Shown piece after piece: positions 1 to 9,626 of a stretch of 64,000 nt of DNA (the first letter of the stretch is position 1; every line of letters starts with the position of its first letter). The position numbers and the translations under genes were made by a program. This stretch comes from Alphaproteobacteria bacterium (GTDB lineage Bacteria; Pseudomonadota; Alphaproteobacteria; Caulobacterales; Hyphomonadaceae), in NCBI GenBank assembly GCA_018969425.1, contig JAGWYJ010000001.1:62001-126000 (forward strand). The letters are read 5' to 3'. The notes below the pieces were generated by a model, which saw only the letters and a program-made list of their open reading frames with translations, was not told where the DNA came from and ran no database searches.

Positions 1-391
1 TTTCGATCGTCAGACCGAAGGGCGCTTCATCTCCATGCTGGAGAGCAAAAACAAAGATGCCGCCGATCGCATCCGGTCACTGATGTTCGTCTTCGAGGAC
101 CTCTCGAAGCTCGACCCGGGAGGGGTCCAGACCCTCCTCAGAAATGTCGACAAGAGCAAGCTCGGCCTCGCGCTCAAAGGCGCCAATGAGGAAATGAGGA
201 ATCTCTTCATGTCGAACATGTCTGAACGGGCCGCCAAGCAGCTTCGTGAGGACATGTCCCTTATGGGGCCGGTGAAACTGAAAGATGTCGAAGCCGCCCA
301 GCAGGACATGGTCAACACTGCAAAGGCCCTCGCCGACAATGGCGAGATCGTTCTCGCCGAAGGCGGCGGGGCGGATGAACTGATCTACTGA
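1..391 (+). CDS. fliG: Flagellar motor switch protein FliG, C-terminal part (truncated by window edge)
   Basis: Only the last ~129 codons are present, in a frame open from base 2 to the TGA at 389-391. The translation reads like the FliG middle and C-terminal domains: a helical segment around [20 protein letters not shown], then a charged-helix region with [11 protein letters not shown] and the torque-domain segment [20 protein letters not shown]. FliG sits at the MS ring/C ring junction and contacts MotA through charged residues of this domain. The gene is followed after 19 bases by fliH, as in the Caulobacter fliF operon (fliF-fliG-flbE-fliN-flbD). The N-terminal half lies upstream of the window. 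Identification is firm from both motif and context. Confidence 0.93.
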   Translation, partial: FDRQTEGRFISMLESKNKDAADRIRSLMFVFEDLSKLDPGGVQTLLRNVDKSKLGLALKGANEEMRNLFMSNMSERAAKQLREDMSLMGPVKLKDVEAAQQDMVNTAKALADNGEIVLAEGGGADELIY

Positions 392-410
392 CGCGTAATC
401 GGAGTCTCTT

Positions 411-1019
411 GTGAAAGCCTTCGCATTCGAAACGGAATTCACGCCTCACGGCGATGTCGTGGGCGGACCTGCGCAGAAGTTTTTCTCGCGCGCGGAAGCC
501 GAGACCCTGGCGGCGTCTGCACGCGCGGAGGCCGAAGCCATGGCTCAGGCTCGCGGCTTTGCCTCCGTCGATCGCGTGATCCGTCAGCTTGCTCCAGTCA
601 ATCCGCAGATTGTCAGGATCGCCGAGGCTTTGCGCCAGGAAGCCGCCGAGCTCGCTCTCATCGCCGCGCGGAAGATCGCGGGACGCGCCCTTGACGCTAA
701 TGGAACCCAAACGGCTGTCGATGCTGTCGCGGAAGCCGTCAGGATGCTCAAAGGAGCGCCCTCCATCGTCGTCTGCGCACCCGCCGACGCGGTCGGCCCC
801 ATCGAACGAAGACTGGAACAATTGAAAAAGGAAGGTCGCGTCGGCGCCATCAGCTTCCGCGCCGACCCAGGAGCGAAGCCGGGAGACTGGAGAGTCGAAT
901 GGGGAGAGGGTCTCGTGGGCTTCAGTCGTGACCATGTTGAGGCTGCGATCGAAGCTCTTCTGACTGACCGTCTTCAGGACCCTGTTCAGGACCAGCTCGA
1001 CCTTTTCGCTGTCGCATAA
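411..1019 (+). CDS. fliH: Flagellar assembly protein FliH (FlbE-type)
   Basis: A 202-residue protein with a GTG start. It has a short N-terminal part, an Ala/Glu-rich helical stretch (about 25-50, SRAEAETLAASARAEAEAMA), then a predicted helix with REEAAELA-like spacing and a C-terminal V-ATPase-E/FliH-like domain ending near residue 185. FliH binds the export ATPase FliI and holds it near the export gate. The position between fliG and fliN matches flbE of Caulobacter, which is the FliH homologue there. Sequence conservation in this family is low, so the name rests on the coiled Ala/Glu region, length and operon order more than on catalytic residues. Confidence 0.85.
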   Translation: MKAFAFETEFTPHGDVVGGPAQKFFSRAEAETLAASARAEAEAMAQARGFASVDRVIRQLAPVNPQIVRIAEALRQEAAELALIAARKIAGRALDANGTQTAVDAVAEAVRMLKGAPSIVVCAPADAVGPIERRLEQLKKEGRVGAISFRADPGAKPGDWRVEWGEGLVGFSRDHVEAAIEALLTDRLQDPVQDQLDLFAVA

Positions 1020-1034
1020 GAAAGACATAACGAC

Positions 1035-1376
1035 ATGCCCCCCAGCGATCTCAATCTTCCCGAACTTTCCCCAACCGGATCAGCGATGGGGGTCGGCGCC
1101 GCTCAGGATGACGGCGCGCGAGAGAAAATAGCGTCCGATCTGCAGCCGGTTTTCGATATCCCGGTCCTGGTGCAGGCGGTGCTCGGGCGGACACAGATGG
1201 AGGTATCCAATCTCCTTCAGCTCGGCCCCGGATCAGTTATCCAGCTCGACCGTCGTGTCGGCGAAGCGATCGATATCTACGTGAATTCCAGACTCGTCGC
1301 CCGAGGCGAGGTTGTGATCGTCGACGACCGGCTCGGCGTCACCATGACCGAAATCATCAAGAATACGGACGGCTGA
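1035..1376 (+). CDS. fliN: Flagellar motor switch protein FliN
   Basis: 113 residues. After a variable ~40-residue N-terminus comes a complete SpoA (surface presentation of antigens) domain: FDIPVLVQAVLGRTQMEV, then LGPGSVIQLDRRVGEAIDIY and VNSRLVARGEVVIVDDRLG, the hallmark of FliN/SpaO C-ring proteins. FliN tetramers form the lower C ring and bind FliH and CheY-P. The length fits short alphaproteobacterial FliN. The gene lies 15 bases after fliH and 48 bases before flbD in the same operon. Confidence 0.95.
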   Translation: MPPSDLNLPELSPTGSAMGVGAAQDDGAREKIASDLQPVFDIPVLVQAVLGRTQMEVSNLLQLGPGSVIQLDRRVGEAIDIYVNSRLVARGEVVIVDDRLGVTMTEIIKNTDG

Positions 1377-1424
1377 CATGACCGCGTTCACCTCCTTCAA
1401 CAGATCTGACCTTGGAGACGCCGA

Positions 1425-2801
1425 ATGCGCGTTCTGATCATCGGCCAACTCGCAGGCCAGCTCTCCAACGCGACGAAGATCGCTTTTGATCGTGGAGCCA
1501 AGGTCATCCATGCCGGGACGATTTCAGCCGCCCTCGACATGCTTCGTTCCGGCAAGGGCGCAGACCTTCTCATGGTTGATGTCCATGAGGATATCTCCCT
1601 TCTTGTTTCGGCGATGCAGCAGGAACGAATCGTAGCTCCAGTCATCGCCTGCGGCGTCGGAACAAGCCCGGACATGGCTGCTTCAGCTATCCGCGCCGGC
1701 GCAAGGGAGTTCATTCCTCTTCCCCCTGACCAGGAGCTGATCGCGGCTGTTCTGTCGGCGATTGCAGATGACGACCGACCGATGATCGCCCGTGACGCCA
1801 TCATGGTCGAACTGAAATCTCTGGCTGAACAGATCGCTCCCTCCGACGCGTCGATCCTGATCACGGGAGAAAGCGGCGTCGGTAAGGAGGTGATGGCGCG
1901 TCATCTCCACCGCCGCTCCCGACGGGCGGACAAGCCGTTCATTTCAGTGAACTGCGCCGCCATTCCCGAGAACCTCCTGGAGAGCGAACTCTTCGGTCAC
2001 GAAAAGGGCGCTTTCACAGGGGCTGTGGCGCGGCGGATCGGAAAGTTTGAAGAGGCCGATGGCGGAACTCTTCTGCTCGACGAAATCTCAGAGATGGACA
2101 TCCGCCTTCAGGCCAAGCTTCTCAGGGCCATTCAGGAACGCGAAATCGACCGCGTGGGCGGGGGCAAGCCGATACCGGTCAATATCCGCATAATCGCCAC
2201 ATCAAACCGCAATCTCAGAGAAGCAGTTCGCACGGGAGACTTTCGCGAGGACCTGCTGTACCGCCTTAACGTGCTGAACCTCCATATCCCTCCCCTTCGG
2301 GAAAGACCTCAGGACGTTCTCGCGCTCGCCGAATTCTTTCTCGAGAAGTATGCGCGGGCCAACGGCATGCCGGCGCGTCGTCTCTCGGAGGATGCGCGTC
2401 GACGCATTCAGACCGCCACCTGGCAGGGCAATGTCCGTGAGCTCGAGAACGCTATGCATCGCGCTGTCCTGCTGGCTCGCGGTGACGAGATCACCGCCGA
2501 AGCTCTTCGCACGCCCGAAGGGCGTCCTGTGCCCTCGAGCGATTTTGACGCCGCCGCCGAACGTGCAGTGGCTGCAGCGGAAAGCGCCCTTAAGAGCATG
2601 AACGGACTTCGTGTCGGCCAGACCGTGGCCGCTGTCGAACAGGAGCTCATCCTGTCCACGCTCGATCACTGTCTCGGAAATCGCACGCACGCAGCCAATA
2701 TTCTCGGCATCTCGATCCGCACCCTGCGCAACAAACTCAGGGCCTATCAGGATGCAGGCGTTGATATCGCCGCTCCCGGCGAAACACGGGCGGCAGGGTG
2801 A
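1425..2801 (+). CDS. flbD: Sigma-54-dependent flagellar regulator FlbD
   Basis: 458 residues. Residues 1-115 form a receiver-like domain. Residues ~122-350 are an AAA+ sigma-54 activator domain with Walker A GESGVGKE (148-155), the sigma-54 contact loop GAFTGA (195-200) and Walker B LLLDE (216-220). The C-terminus ends in a Fis-type helix-turn-helix ([20 protein letters not shown]). In Caulobacter FlbD activates late flagellar promoters at ftr sites and represses fliF, and is controlled by FliX rather than by a kinase. The N-terminal domain here fits that: the acidic pair normally found after strand 1 is missing (IIGQLAGQ), although D52 is present. It is followed by flhA with overlapping stop/start. 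Confidence 0.93.
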   Translation: MRVLIIGQLAGQLSNATKIAFDRGAKVIHAGTISAALDMLRSGKGADLLMVDVHEDISLLVSAMQQERIVAPVIACGVGTSPDMAASAIRAGAREFIPLPPDQELIAAVLSAIADDDRPMIARDAIMVELKSLAEQIAPSDASILITGESGVGKEVMARHLHRRSRRADKPFISVNCAAIPENLLESELFGHEKGAFTGAVARRIGKFEEADGGTLLLDEISEMDIRLQAKLLRAIQEREIDRVGGGKPIPVNIRIIATSNRNLREAVRTGDFREDLLYRLNVLNLHIPPLRERPQDVLALAEFFLEKYARANGMPARRLSEDARRRIQTATWQGNVRELENAMHRAVLLARGDEITAEALRTPEGRPVPSSDFDAAAERAVAAAESALKSMNGLRVGQTVAAVEQELILSTLDHCLGNRTHAANILGISIRTLRNKLRAYQDAGVDIAAPGETRAAG

Positions 2802-4921
2802 ACCAGATGGCTGATACAGCGACACTCACACGACCCACGACAGGCGGAGGCATAGACCTCAACGCCATCACGAAGATGTTCGCACGCGGCGAATACGCCC
2901 TTGGCGCGGGGGTCATGGCCCTCGTCATCATGCTCATCGTCCCGATACCGGCGATGCTGCTGGATTTTCTACTGGCGATCTCGATCACGCTGTCCGTCCT
3001 GATCCTCATGACGGCGCTCACCATCCAGAAGCCTCTCGAATTCTCAGCGTTTCCGACCGTACTGCTCCTGGCCACTCTTCTGCGGCTGGCGCTCAATATC
3101 GCCACCACACGCCTTATTCTGGCTCATGGACACCAGGGACCAGACGCCGCGGGAAACATCATCGAAGCCTTTGGCGGCTTCGTGATGCAGGGCAATTTCG
3201 TGATCGGGGTCGTGGTTTTCATCATCCTGGTGATTGTCAACTTTGTCGTGATCACCAAGGGCTCCGGCCGGATCGCCGAAGTGGCGGCACGCTTCACCCT
3301 CGACGCCATGCCGGGCAAGCAGATGGCGATCGATGCAGACCTTTCCTCCGGCCTCATAAATGAAGATGAAGCCCGCAAGCGACGCAAGGAGCTCGAAGGC
3401 GAGAGCAACTTCTTCGGGGCAATGGACGGTGCGTCGAAATTTGTCCGGGGAGATGCCGTTGCAGGCATTCTCATCACGTTCATCAACGTTATCGGCGGAA
3501 TGATCATCGGCGTCGCACAGGAAGGCCTGCCCTTTCAGGAAGCCGCCAACTCCTACACGACCCTCACGGTCGGCGACGGCATCGTCTCGCAGATCCCGGC
3601 CCTTATCGTTTCAATCGCAGCCGGCATGCTGGTCTCGAAGGCTGGCGTTGAAGGTGCGGCGGATAAAGCCATCGGAATCCAGCTCTTCTCAGACCCCCGA
3701 GCTCTGGCGATGGTCGCGGGAACAGCTTTGTTCGCCGGGCTTCTGCCGGGAATGCCCATGATCCCCTTCTTTCTGCTAGCCGGAGCCGCAGGATGGGCGG
3801 CATGGCGCAATTTCACCGCCGAACGGGAGCGAGCCGACGCCGAGCAGCAGTCGCAGATCGCTCAGGCGCGAACCCAGACTGTGGCTGAGCCTCCGATCAA
3901 GGACAGCCTGAACGTTGACGAGCTGAAAATTGAACTCGGCTTCGGCCTTCTGGGTTTCATCAATGAAACCGCCGGCAGAAAGCTGACGGATCAGGTCAAG
4001 GCGGTGCGTCGCCAGATTGCCTCGGAGTTCGGTTTCGTCGTGCCTCAGGTGCGCATTGTCGACAATCTCGAACTCGATTCGGAAGAGTACCGCATCCTCG
4101 TCAAGGAAGTCGTCGCAGGTCGCGGACGTCTCAAGCCGCAGATGCATCTTGCGATGAGCACATCCGGCTCAGCGCCCAGCCTGCCAGGCGAACGGGTCAA
4201 CGAGCCCGTCTTCGGTCTCCCCGCAATCTGGGTTGATGAGGCGACACGGGAAACGGCCGCCGTATCGGGTTATACCCTTGTTGACGCTGCAACCGTGCTG
4301 ACGACTCACTTCACCGAACTGGTGAAGGAGAATATGGCCGACCTGCTGACATTCGGCGGCGTCAAAACCCTCATCGAAGACCTGCCCAAGCCTCAGAAAT
4401 CGCTGATCGACGATATAACGCCCGGACAGATCACCTATTCGGGCGTCCAGCGCGTGTTGCAAAACCTCCTCCGCGAGCGCGTCTCCATCCGCGATCTCGG
4501 CACAATTCTGGAGGCGATCGCCGAGGCTTCGGCTTCTTCCACCGACCTGCTTACGGTCACGGAGCATGTCCGGGCCCGGCTCGCGCGTCAGCTGTGCAAC
4601 GCCAACACGGATGGCTCAGGCACGCTCTGCGTCACCGCCCTGTCTCCGTCATGGGAGCAGACCTTCCTCGATGCGCTGATTGGGTCCGGCTCTGACCGCC
4701 AGCTCGCACTCGAGCCCTCCCGTCTTCATGCGTTCGTCAACGATCTTCGCGGGGCCTTCGAACGAGCCGCCCAGGTAGGAGACACTCCGGTTCTTCTCAC
4801 CTCGGCAGGCATACGCCCTTACGTCCGCTCGCTCGTGGAACGCTTCCGCCCTCAAACCATCGTCATGTCACAAAACGAAATTCACCCGAAGGCGCGACTG
4901 CGCTCGGCGGGATCAGTCTGA
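2798..4921 (+). CDS. flhA: Flagellar export gate protein FlhA
   Basis: 707 residues, normal length for FlhA. The N-terminal ~340 residues hold the polytopic membrane domain with the FHIPEP-family region ([39 protein letters not shown]) and the conserved cytoplasmic loop around [19 protein letters not shown]. The rest is the cytosolic domain that docks chaperone-substrate complexes. FlhA couples proton flow to export of flagellar subunits. The GTG at 2798 overlaps the flbD stop by four bases; an in-frame ATG at 2807 is an equally possible start. The last gene of the fliF-type operon proper. Confidence 0.96.
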   Translation: MNQMADTATLTRPTTGGGIDLNAITKMFARGEYALGAGVMALVIMLIVPIPAMLLDFLLAISITLSVLILMTALTIQKPLEFSAFPTVLLLATLLRLALNIATTRLILAHGHQGPDAAGNIIEAFGGFVMQGNFVIGVVVFIILVIVNFVVITKGSGRIAEVAARFTLDAMPGKQMAIDADLSSGLINEDEARKRRKELEGESNFFGAMDGASKFVRGDAVAGILITFINVIGGMIIGVAQEGLPFQEAANSYTTLTVGDGIVSQIPALIVSIAAGMLVSKAGVEGAADKAIGIQLFSDPRALAMVAGTALFAGLLPGMPMIPFFLLAGAAGWAAWRNFTAERERADAEQQSQIAQARTQTVAEPPIKDSLNVDELKIELGFGLLGFINETAGRKLTDQVKAVRRQIASEFGFVVPQVRIVDNLELDSEEYRILVKEVVAGRGRLKPQMHLAMSTSGSAPSLPGERVNEPVFGLPAIWVDEATRETAAVSGYTLVDAATVLTTHFTELVKENMADLLTFGGVKTLIEDLPKPQKSLIDDITPGQITYSGVQRVLQNLLRERVSIRDLGTILEAIAEASASSTDLLTVTEHVRARLARQLCNANTDGSGTLCVTALSPSWEQTFLDALIGSGSDRQLALEPSRLHAFVNDLRGAFERAAQVGDTPVLLTSAGIRPYVRSLVERFRPQTIVMSQNEIHPKARLRSAGSV

Positions 4922-4952
4922 AGCGATCATAACAATAAGTAGGAGACCGCCG

Positions 4953-5924
4953 ATGAAAATGAAGATGTTCTCGGCTCCAACGCTGGAACAGGCCACGGCG
5001 CTGATGCGCGCCGAGATGGGCAAGGACGCCGTAATCCTGTCGACCCGAGAGGAGGACGGCATCGTCGAGATCCGGGCCGCCGTCGACCGGTCCTTCAACC
5101 ACCGCTTCGCCGCACCCCGGTTCGCCGAGGTGCGACCGGTGTTCGACGCGGCGCGCGACCAGCTGAGCAATATGCTTCGATGGCACGGCGCTCCCGACGG
5201 TTTCCTTCAGATGGTGGCGGAAGCCGGAAGCCGCTTCGGCGCGGGATCGGAGCCCCTGGGGGCGCTCTCCGCCGGCCTGGAGGGGGTCCTGTCCTTCGCG
5301 CCCCTTCAGCCCCATCCGGAGAAATCGATCCTTCTGGTCGGGGGACCCGGTTCCGGTAAGACGACTGCGGCCGCGAAACTCGTTCTGCAGCTCTCAGACG
5401 CTGATTCGCCGCTCGAGCCGATTTCCGCCGATTTCGACGCAGCAGGTCAGGCCGAAAAGCTGGCGGCGTTAATGTTACGCCCCTCTCTGACCGTTGCTCT
5501 GTCCCCGGACGCCCTCCAACGCATCATCGAAGATCGCGATGCTCTGGGCCGACGGGCGATCGTCGACGCCCCACCCTTCAATCCCGTGGACCGCGATGAC
5601 ATGAAGCGCCTTAACACCCTGATTTCTAGACTTAATGTGGAGCCTGTTCTGGTTATGTCCGCGGATGGAAACCCGATGGAAATGGAGGACAACGCCCGTT
5701 CTTTCGCTCAGCTGGGCGTTCGGCGCGCGATCCTCACCCGGCTGGACGCCGTGCGTCGACGGGGAGGCGTAATCGCAGCAATTTCTTCATCTCGGTTAAG
5801 CATCGCTCAACTAGGTTCAGCGTCTAATGCGCTCAAAGGACTTGTTCCGGCATCCGCTTCGCGAGTGGCGAAGCTGCTTCTGGACAATGCCCCCGAGGCG
5901 GAACTTCTCAAGGGAGCCGCGTGA
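4953..5924 (+). CDS. flhF: FlhF-like SRP-family GTPase with degenerate G motifs
   Basis: 323 residues, shorter than typical FlhF. The N-terminus has the FlhF signature (FSAPTLEQATALMRAEMGKD AVIL). The NG domain has a perfect P-loop GGPGSGKTT (130-138) and a G4-like TRLD (262-265). The region where SRP GTPases carry the DTAGR-type G3 motif instead reads DAPPFN (205-210), and the DTYR-like G2 segment reads ADFDAAG. FlhF places the flagellum at the pole with FlhG. It begins 31 bases after flhA behind a clear AGGAG and overlaps the flhG-like gene by TGATG. FlhF assignment comes from N-terminus, P-loop and context; GTP hydrolysis may be impaired. Confidence 0.85.
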   Translation: MKMKMFSAPTLEQATALMRAEMGKDAVILSTREEDGIVEIRAAVDRSFNHRFAAPRFAEVRPVFDAARDQLSNMLRWHGAPDGFLQMVAEAGSRFGAGSEPLGALSAGLEGVLSFAPLQPHPEKSILLVGGPGSGKTTAAAKLVLQLSDADSPLEPISADFDAAGQAEKLAALMLRPSLTVALSPDALQRIIEDRDALGRRAIVDAPPFNPVDRDDMKRLNTLISRLNVEPVLVMSADGNPMEMEDNARSFAQLGVRRAILTRLDAVRRRGGVIAAISSSRLSIAQLGSASNALKGLVPASASRVAKLLLDNAPEAELLKGAA

Positions 5925-6760
5925 TGAATTTCGCGTTCAGAAAATCCGATAGCCGGCAGCCCCGCGCGCGCGTAGCTCCCGCCTCCGTGATTGCGGTGGC
6001 CTCAGGAAAGGGCGGGGTCGGCAAGACCTGGCTCTCAACCACTCTTGCGGCGAGCTTCGCCAAGATGGGTCGACGAACCCTTCTTGTGGATGGCGACCTC
6101 GGGCTCGCCAACGTGGATGTGCAGCTTGGGATCGCGCCGGAGACAGACCTCGCAGCGGTCATAGCCGGATGGGTCGAACTTGAAGACGCTGTCACGCCCA
6201 TCAATGGCGGAGCGGGAGCGAGCTGCGGCTTCGACGTCCTGCCCGGTCGATCCGGTTCAGGCGCTCTTGCAGGCTTGCCGCCCGATGAGGCCTCTCGCCT
6301 GGCGGCCGGCCTCACAGCTCTCTCCCTGCAATACGACATCGTGCTGGTCGATCTGGGCGCCGGGATCGAGGACAACGTCATGCGCCTCGCCCGAGCCTGC
6401 GACCGGTGTCTGGTCGTCGCCACCGACGAGCCCACCTCAATGACCGACGCTTACGCCTTCATCAAGGTGCTGCGAGGCTATGCTCCCAGCGTTCAGCCCT
6501 GGCTGGCCATCAACATGGCTGATACGCGAGTGGCGGGTCGGAGAACCTACGAAGCCCTGGCGCGAGCCAGTCAGACTTTCCTGGGTTTCCGGCCGCCGAT
6601 GGCGGGTATTGTCTTGCGCGATCCGAAAGTTCGCGAGGCGATCCGGCAGCAGAAAACCCTGGTGTCTATCGACCCTCAGGCTCAGGCCGCCCTTGACGCC
6701 GCCCAGATCGCCGAGGCGCTCGTGCGTGGCGGCGCAGAGGGTGTGGCGCAAAGCGCATAA
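5924..6760 (+). CDS. flhG: MinD/ParA-like ATPase, FlhG (FleN/YlxH) type
   Basis: 278 residues from the ATG at 5924, which overlaps the flhF stop (TGATG); a GTG three bases earlier is also in frame. It carries the deviant Walker A motif KGGVGKTWLS with the signature lysine, switch I/II segments (LLVDGDLGLANVDVQLG and VLVDLGAGIE) and a C-terminal region with an EPTSMTDAYAFIKVL stretch typical of FlhG. FlhG limits flagellar number and counteracts FlhF at the pole. I do not see a convincing C-terminal amphipathic membrane helix. Being directly coupled to the flhF-like gene supports the FlhG assignment over a generic ParA. Confidence 0.88.
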   Translation: MNFAFRKSDSRQPRARVAPASVIAVASGKGGVGKTWLSTTLAASFAKMGRRTLLVDGDLGLANVDVQLGIAPETDLAAVIAGWVELEDAVTPINGGAGASCGFDVLPGRSGSGALAGLPPDEASRLAAGLTALSLQYDIVLVDLGAGIEDNVMRLARACDRCLVVATDEPTSMTDAYAFIKVLRGYAPSVQPWLAINMADTRVAGRRTYEALARASQTFLGFRPPMAGIVLRDPKVREAIRQQKTLVSIDPQAQAALDAAQIAEALVRGGAEGVAQSA

Positions 6761-6857
6761 GAGGATTTCCTCCGCGGGCGCGGCCAGCCGGCGCGCTCGC
6801 GGACGACGCCCTGGTTATCTGTCTCGAATACAGTTCGCTTGAGAGCGCGACTTTTCT

Positions 6858-7268
6858 TCAGGGTCTCCCGACCCGATTGATGGCCGCCTCATCCAGCGCT
6901 GCCTGGTCGAGCGCCTCAAGGCGAACGGCCTCTCGCTCAACCGCCTGCTCCACCAGCTGCTCGAAACGAGACTTTTCCTGGTAAGCGATCGTCAGCTGCT
7001 CGCGGATGCGAAGGCTTGTCGCCTGAGCTTCGGCAATCTCCACGTCCAGAGCCGCCAAGGCGAGCTTCACACGCTGACGGTAGGCGGACACGAGATGGAA
7101 CGCCGCCGGGTCAGAGGTCCCGGCCTCCACTTCGGCGCGCTCACGGTTGAGAAGATCGCTACGCTTCACGGCGAGAGCATCGAGACGACGAGCCGCCTCC
7201 CCGGCCTGAACGCCGACATCGTCGAGGCGACGCTGCGCAAGCTTCAGGAGAGTTTCAAGGGTTCTCAA
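6858..7268 (-). CDS. fliJ: FliJ-like flagellar export chaperone
   Basis: 136 residues, almost entirely predicted alpha-helical coiled coil with heptad-like Leu/Ala spacing and many Arg/Glu (RRLDALAVKRSDLLNRERAE; EKSRFEQLVEQAVEREAVRL). There are no catalytic motifs. FliJ is the small coiled-coil stalk protein that works with the FliI ATPase, and its coding sequence normally follows fliI. Here it starts with TTG overlapping the fliI stop (TTGA), so it is translationally coupled. FliJ has little sequence conservation; the call depends on structure, size and position. Confidence 0.85.
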   Translation of the reverse strand: MRTLETLLKLAQRRLDDVGVQAGEAARRLDALAVKRSDLLNRERAEVEAGTSDPAAFHLVSAYRQRVKLALAALDVEIAEAQATSLRIREQLTIAYQEKSRFEQLVEQAVEREAVRLEALDQAALDEAAINRVGRP

Positions 7269-8641
7269 CGACGGATCCGATCAGAAACCGCCGGGGCGCC
7301 GGGAGGCGGAGGCGCGTCGGCGAGAGCGGCGGCCAGTTCTGCAAAGGCGATATCCGGTCGGCACGCCAGACGGACATCCTGCGAGAGAAACGCCTCCAGC
7401 CTCGGCCAGACCCTGACAGCTTCGTCAACCTCTGCGTCCGCCCCCCGCGTATAGGCCCCGATCCGGACCAGCTCCTCCATGTTCGAATACAAGGCCATCA
7501 GGCGGCGAGCCCGCCGAGCGAGGGCGGCCTGTTCGCCTGAATGAAGGGAGTTGGACAGTCGGGAGATCGACTTGAGAACATCGATGGCCGGATAGCGTCC
7601 CCGCTCCGCGATCGAACGGGAAAGCGTGACATGGCCGTCCAGGATGGCCCGGACGGCGTCGGCGACGGGCTCGTTATGGTCATCGCCATCCACGAGGACG
7701 GTGAACAGACCCGTGATATGTCCCTGTTTCTCTCCGGGCCCCACGGCGAGACCGGGTCCGGCCCGTTCGAGAAGCTTTGGGAGCTCGGCGAACACAGAGG
7801 GCGTATATCCGCGAGTGGTCGGAGGCTCGCCTGCGGCAAGGCCGATCTCGCGCTGCGCCATGGCGAACCGCGTAACGCTGTCCAGAAAGCAGATGACACG
7901 CAGGCCCTGATCGCGAAAATGCTCCGCCACGGCGAGGGTCAGCCAGGCGGCTCGCCTGCGGCGAGGCGCCGCCTCGTCGGAGGTCGCAGTCACAATCACC
8001 GATCGCTTCAGCCCCTCGGGCCCGAGAGTATCCTCGACAAACTCCCTCACCTCCCGCCCTCGCTCGCCGATGAGGCCTATAACCACCACATCCGCATCAG
8101 CACTCCGGGCGAGCATCGACATCAGCGTCGACTTGCCGACGCCCGACCCGGCGAACAGACCCAGTCGCTGGCCCTGAGCGCATGGCGCAAAAACGTCGAG
8201 CGCCTTCACGCCAAGGGCCAGAGGATGATCCACCCGGGCGCGCATCTGCGCGCTCGGCGGAGCCGCCCGGACCGCGCGCGGCCTCGGACCTCCGGCCATC
8301 GCCCCCAGTCCGTCGAGAGGCTCGCCGAAGGCGTCGACAACGCGGCCCAGCCAGGCTGCGGACGGCCGAACAGAGTCTCCGCCCTGAGAGAAAAGAACCC
8401 GAGCGCCGGGCCTAAGTCCCTCAAGGGGATCGCAAGCGAGAACAACTGCGCGCTCCCCCTGAAACCCCACCAGTTCTCCTCGGGGCCCATGGGAATCGCC
8501 AAAGCGGACGAGCGCCCCTAATCGCAGGGCCTCGGGCGGGCCCGCCGCCTCAATACGCAGGCCCTCAAGAGCCGTCACACGACCCTCATAGTGGAGAGCG
8601 TCAAGCGCCTTGGTCTCACGGATCGCCGAAGCCAGCATCAA
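7265..8641 (-). CDS. fliI: Flagellum-specific ATP synthase FliI
   Basis: 458 residues, expected length for the export ATPase. The sequence shows the F1-beta-like fold: P-loop FAGSGVGKSTL, Walker B-region VICFLDSVTRFA, and the family block with GEPPTTRGYTPSVFAELPKL and SRSIAERGRYPAIDVLKSISR. FliI hexamers unfold and deliver flagellar substrates to the export gate, with FliH as regulator and FliJ as stalk. The gene is divergent from ctrA across a 241-base region, so its promoter probably lies in the same regulatory stretch. An in-frame ATG one codon downstream is an alternative start. Confidence 0.96.
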   Translation of the reverse strand: MMLASAIRETKALDALHYEGRVTALEGLRIEAAGPPEALRLGALVRFGDSHGPRGELVGFQGERAVVLACDPLEGLRPGARVLFSQGGDSVRPSAAWLGRVVDAFGEPLDGLGAMAGGPRPRAVRAAPPSAQMRARVDHPLALGVKALDVFAPCAQGQRLGLFAGSGVGKSTLMSMLARSADADVVVIGLIGERGREVREFVEDTLGPEGLKRSVIVTATSDEAAPRRRRAAWLTLAVAEHFRDQGLRVICFLDSVTRFAMAQREIGLAAGEPPTTRGYTPSVFAELPKLLERAGPGLAVGPGEKQGHITGLFTVLVDGDDHNEPVADAVRAILDGHVTLSRSIAERGRYPAIDVLKSISRLSNSLHSGEQAALARRARRLMALYSNMEELVRIGAYTRGADAEVDEAVRVWPRLEAFLSQDVRLACRPDIAFAELAAALADAPPPPGAPAVSDRIRR

Positions 8642-8700
8642 TACAGGTCCTCACCGGCGCCCCACATTCGGGCCGACAATCAGTCAGACACCGGGTCGGG

Positions 8701-8882
8701 TTGACGATTCATTAACCCGGCAAAATTTGCCGTATGGTCGCTTTCCATCGCGACAACACAGAGAATCACGCTAAATTTCTGGAATCGGCCCAGGGCGCTG
8801 AGAGGAATTCATTAACCTTTAGTCGGCCTAATGCGGTGGTTAACTATGCCAACGTAAAGCGTGGCCGATTCGGGAGAGGCTG
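8701..8882 (+). promoter_or_regulatory. ctrA/fliI divergent control region with GANTC and TTAAC sites
   Basis: The 241-base gap holds four GANTC sites (8706-8710, 8763-8767, 8782-8786, 8867-8871), where about one is expected by chance. It also has three TTAAC half-sites (8712-8716, 8812-8816, 8840-8844). CcrM methylates GANTC in this group, and TTAA(C) is the CtrA half-site. Two copies of ATTCATTAACC occur at 8707-8717 and 8807-8817, exactly 100 bp apart. Caulobacter ctrA has a methylation-sensitive P1 and a CtrA-activated P2; this layout fits two promoters, but I cannot assign start sites. Confidence 0.65.
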
Positions 8883-9584
8883 ATGCGGGTCTTGCTGATC
8901 GAGGATGATGAAGCGGTGGCGCGCAGCATCGAACTGATGCTCAAGGCGGCCGGTTTCAACGTCTACACGACCGACATGGGTGAAGACGGGGTCGATCTCG
9001 GCAAGGTCTATGAATACGACCTGATCATTCTGGACCTGGGATTGCCTGACATTTCAGGCTACGAGGTTCTCAAGCAGCTGCGGATGTCGCGAGTCAACAC
9101 CCCTGTGCTGATCCTCTCCGGAAACCCGGACATCGAGGCCAAGGTCAAGACGCTCGGCTACGGAGCCGACGACTATATCACAAAGCCCTTCAACAAGGAC
9201 GAGCTGATCGCCCGCATGACCGCGATCGTCCGTCGCTCGAAGGGGCATGCGGAAAGCGTCATCCGAACCGGCGAAATCATCGTCAATCTCGACGCCAAGA
9301 CGGTCGAGGTCCGCAATCAGCGTGTGCACCTGACCGGCAAGGAATATCAGATGTTCGAGCTCCTGTCCCTGCGCAAGGGCACGACGCTTACAAAGGAAAT
9401 GTTCCTCAATCACCTCTACGGGGGGATGGATGAACCTGAGCTCAAGATCATCGACGTATTCATCTGCAAGCTTCGCAAGAAGCTCGCTCAGGCGACTGGC
9501 GGCGACCACTTCATCGAAACAGTCTGGGGACGCGGTTATGTTCTGCGGGATCCGGACCCTAGGGTGGCCGAACAGGCGGCCTGA
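8883..9584 (+). CDS. ctrA: Cell-cycle response regulator CtrA
   Basis: 233 residues of OmpR/PhoB type. The receiver covers ~1-120 with acidic pair E7/D8/D9, phosphoacceptor D51 and KPF near 100. The winged-helix DNA-binding domain follows (about 125-225), with the highly conserved CtrA block [20 protein letters not shown] and [20 protein letters not shown]. The protein ends in EQAA; a C-terminal Ala-Ala is part of the ClpXP degradation signal in Caulobacter CtrA. CtrA represses the replication origin and activates flagellar, pilus and division genes after phosphorylation through CckA-ChpT. A chpT candidate lies 7 kb downstream. Assignment is essentially certain. Confidence 0.98.
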   Translation: MRVLLIEDDEAVARSIELMLKAAGFNVYTTDMGEDGVDLGKVYEYDLIILDLGLPDISGYEVLKQLRMSRVNTPVLILSGNPDIEAKVKTLGYGADDYITKPFNKDELIARMTAIVRRSKGHAESVIRTGEIIVNLDAKTVEVRNQRVHLTGKEYQMFELLSLRKGTTLTKEMFLNHLYGGMDEPELKIIDVFICKLRKKLAQATGGDHFIETVWGRGYVLRDPDPRVAEQAA

Positions 9585-9626
9585 TCGGCCCGGCGCCCGT
9601 CGTGAACGGAAGAGGCCGTTCGCGTC

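Noticed and set aside
7541-8521. 326-residue plus-strand ORF over fliI
   Set aside because: fliI is certain from P-loop and family blocks; this is antisense shadow.
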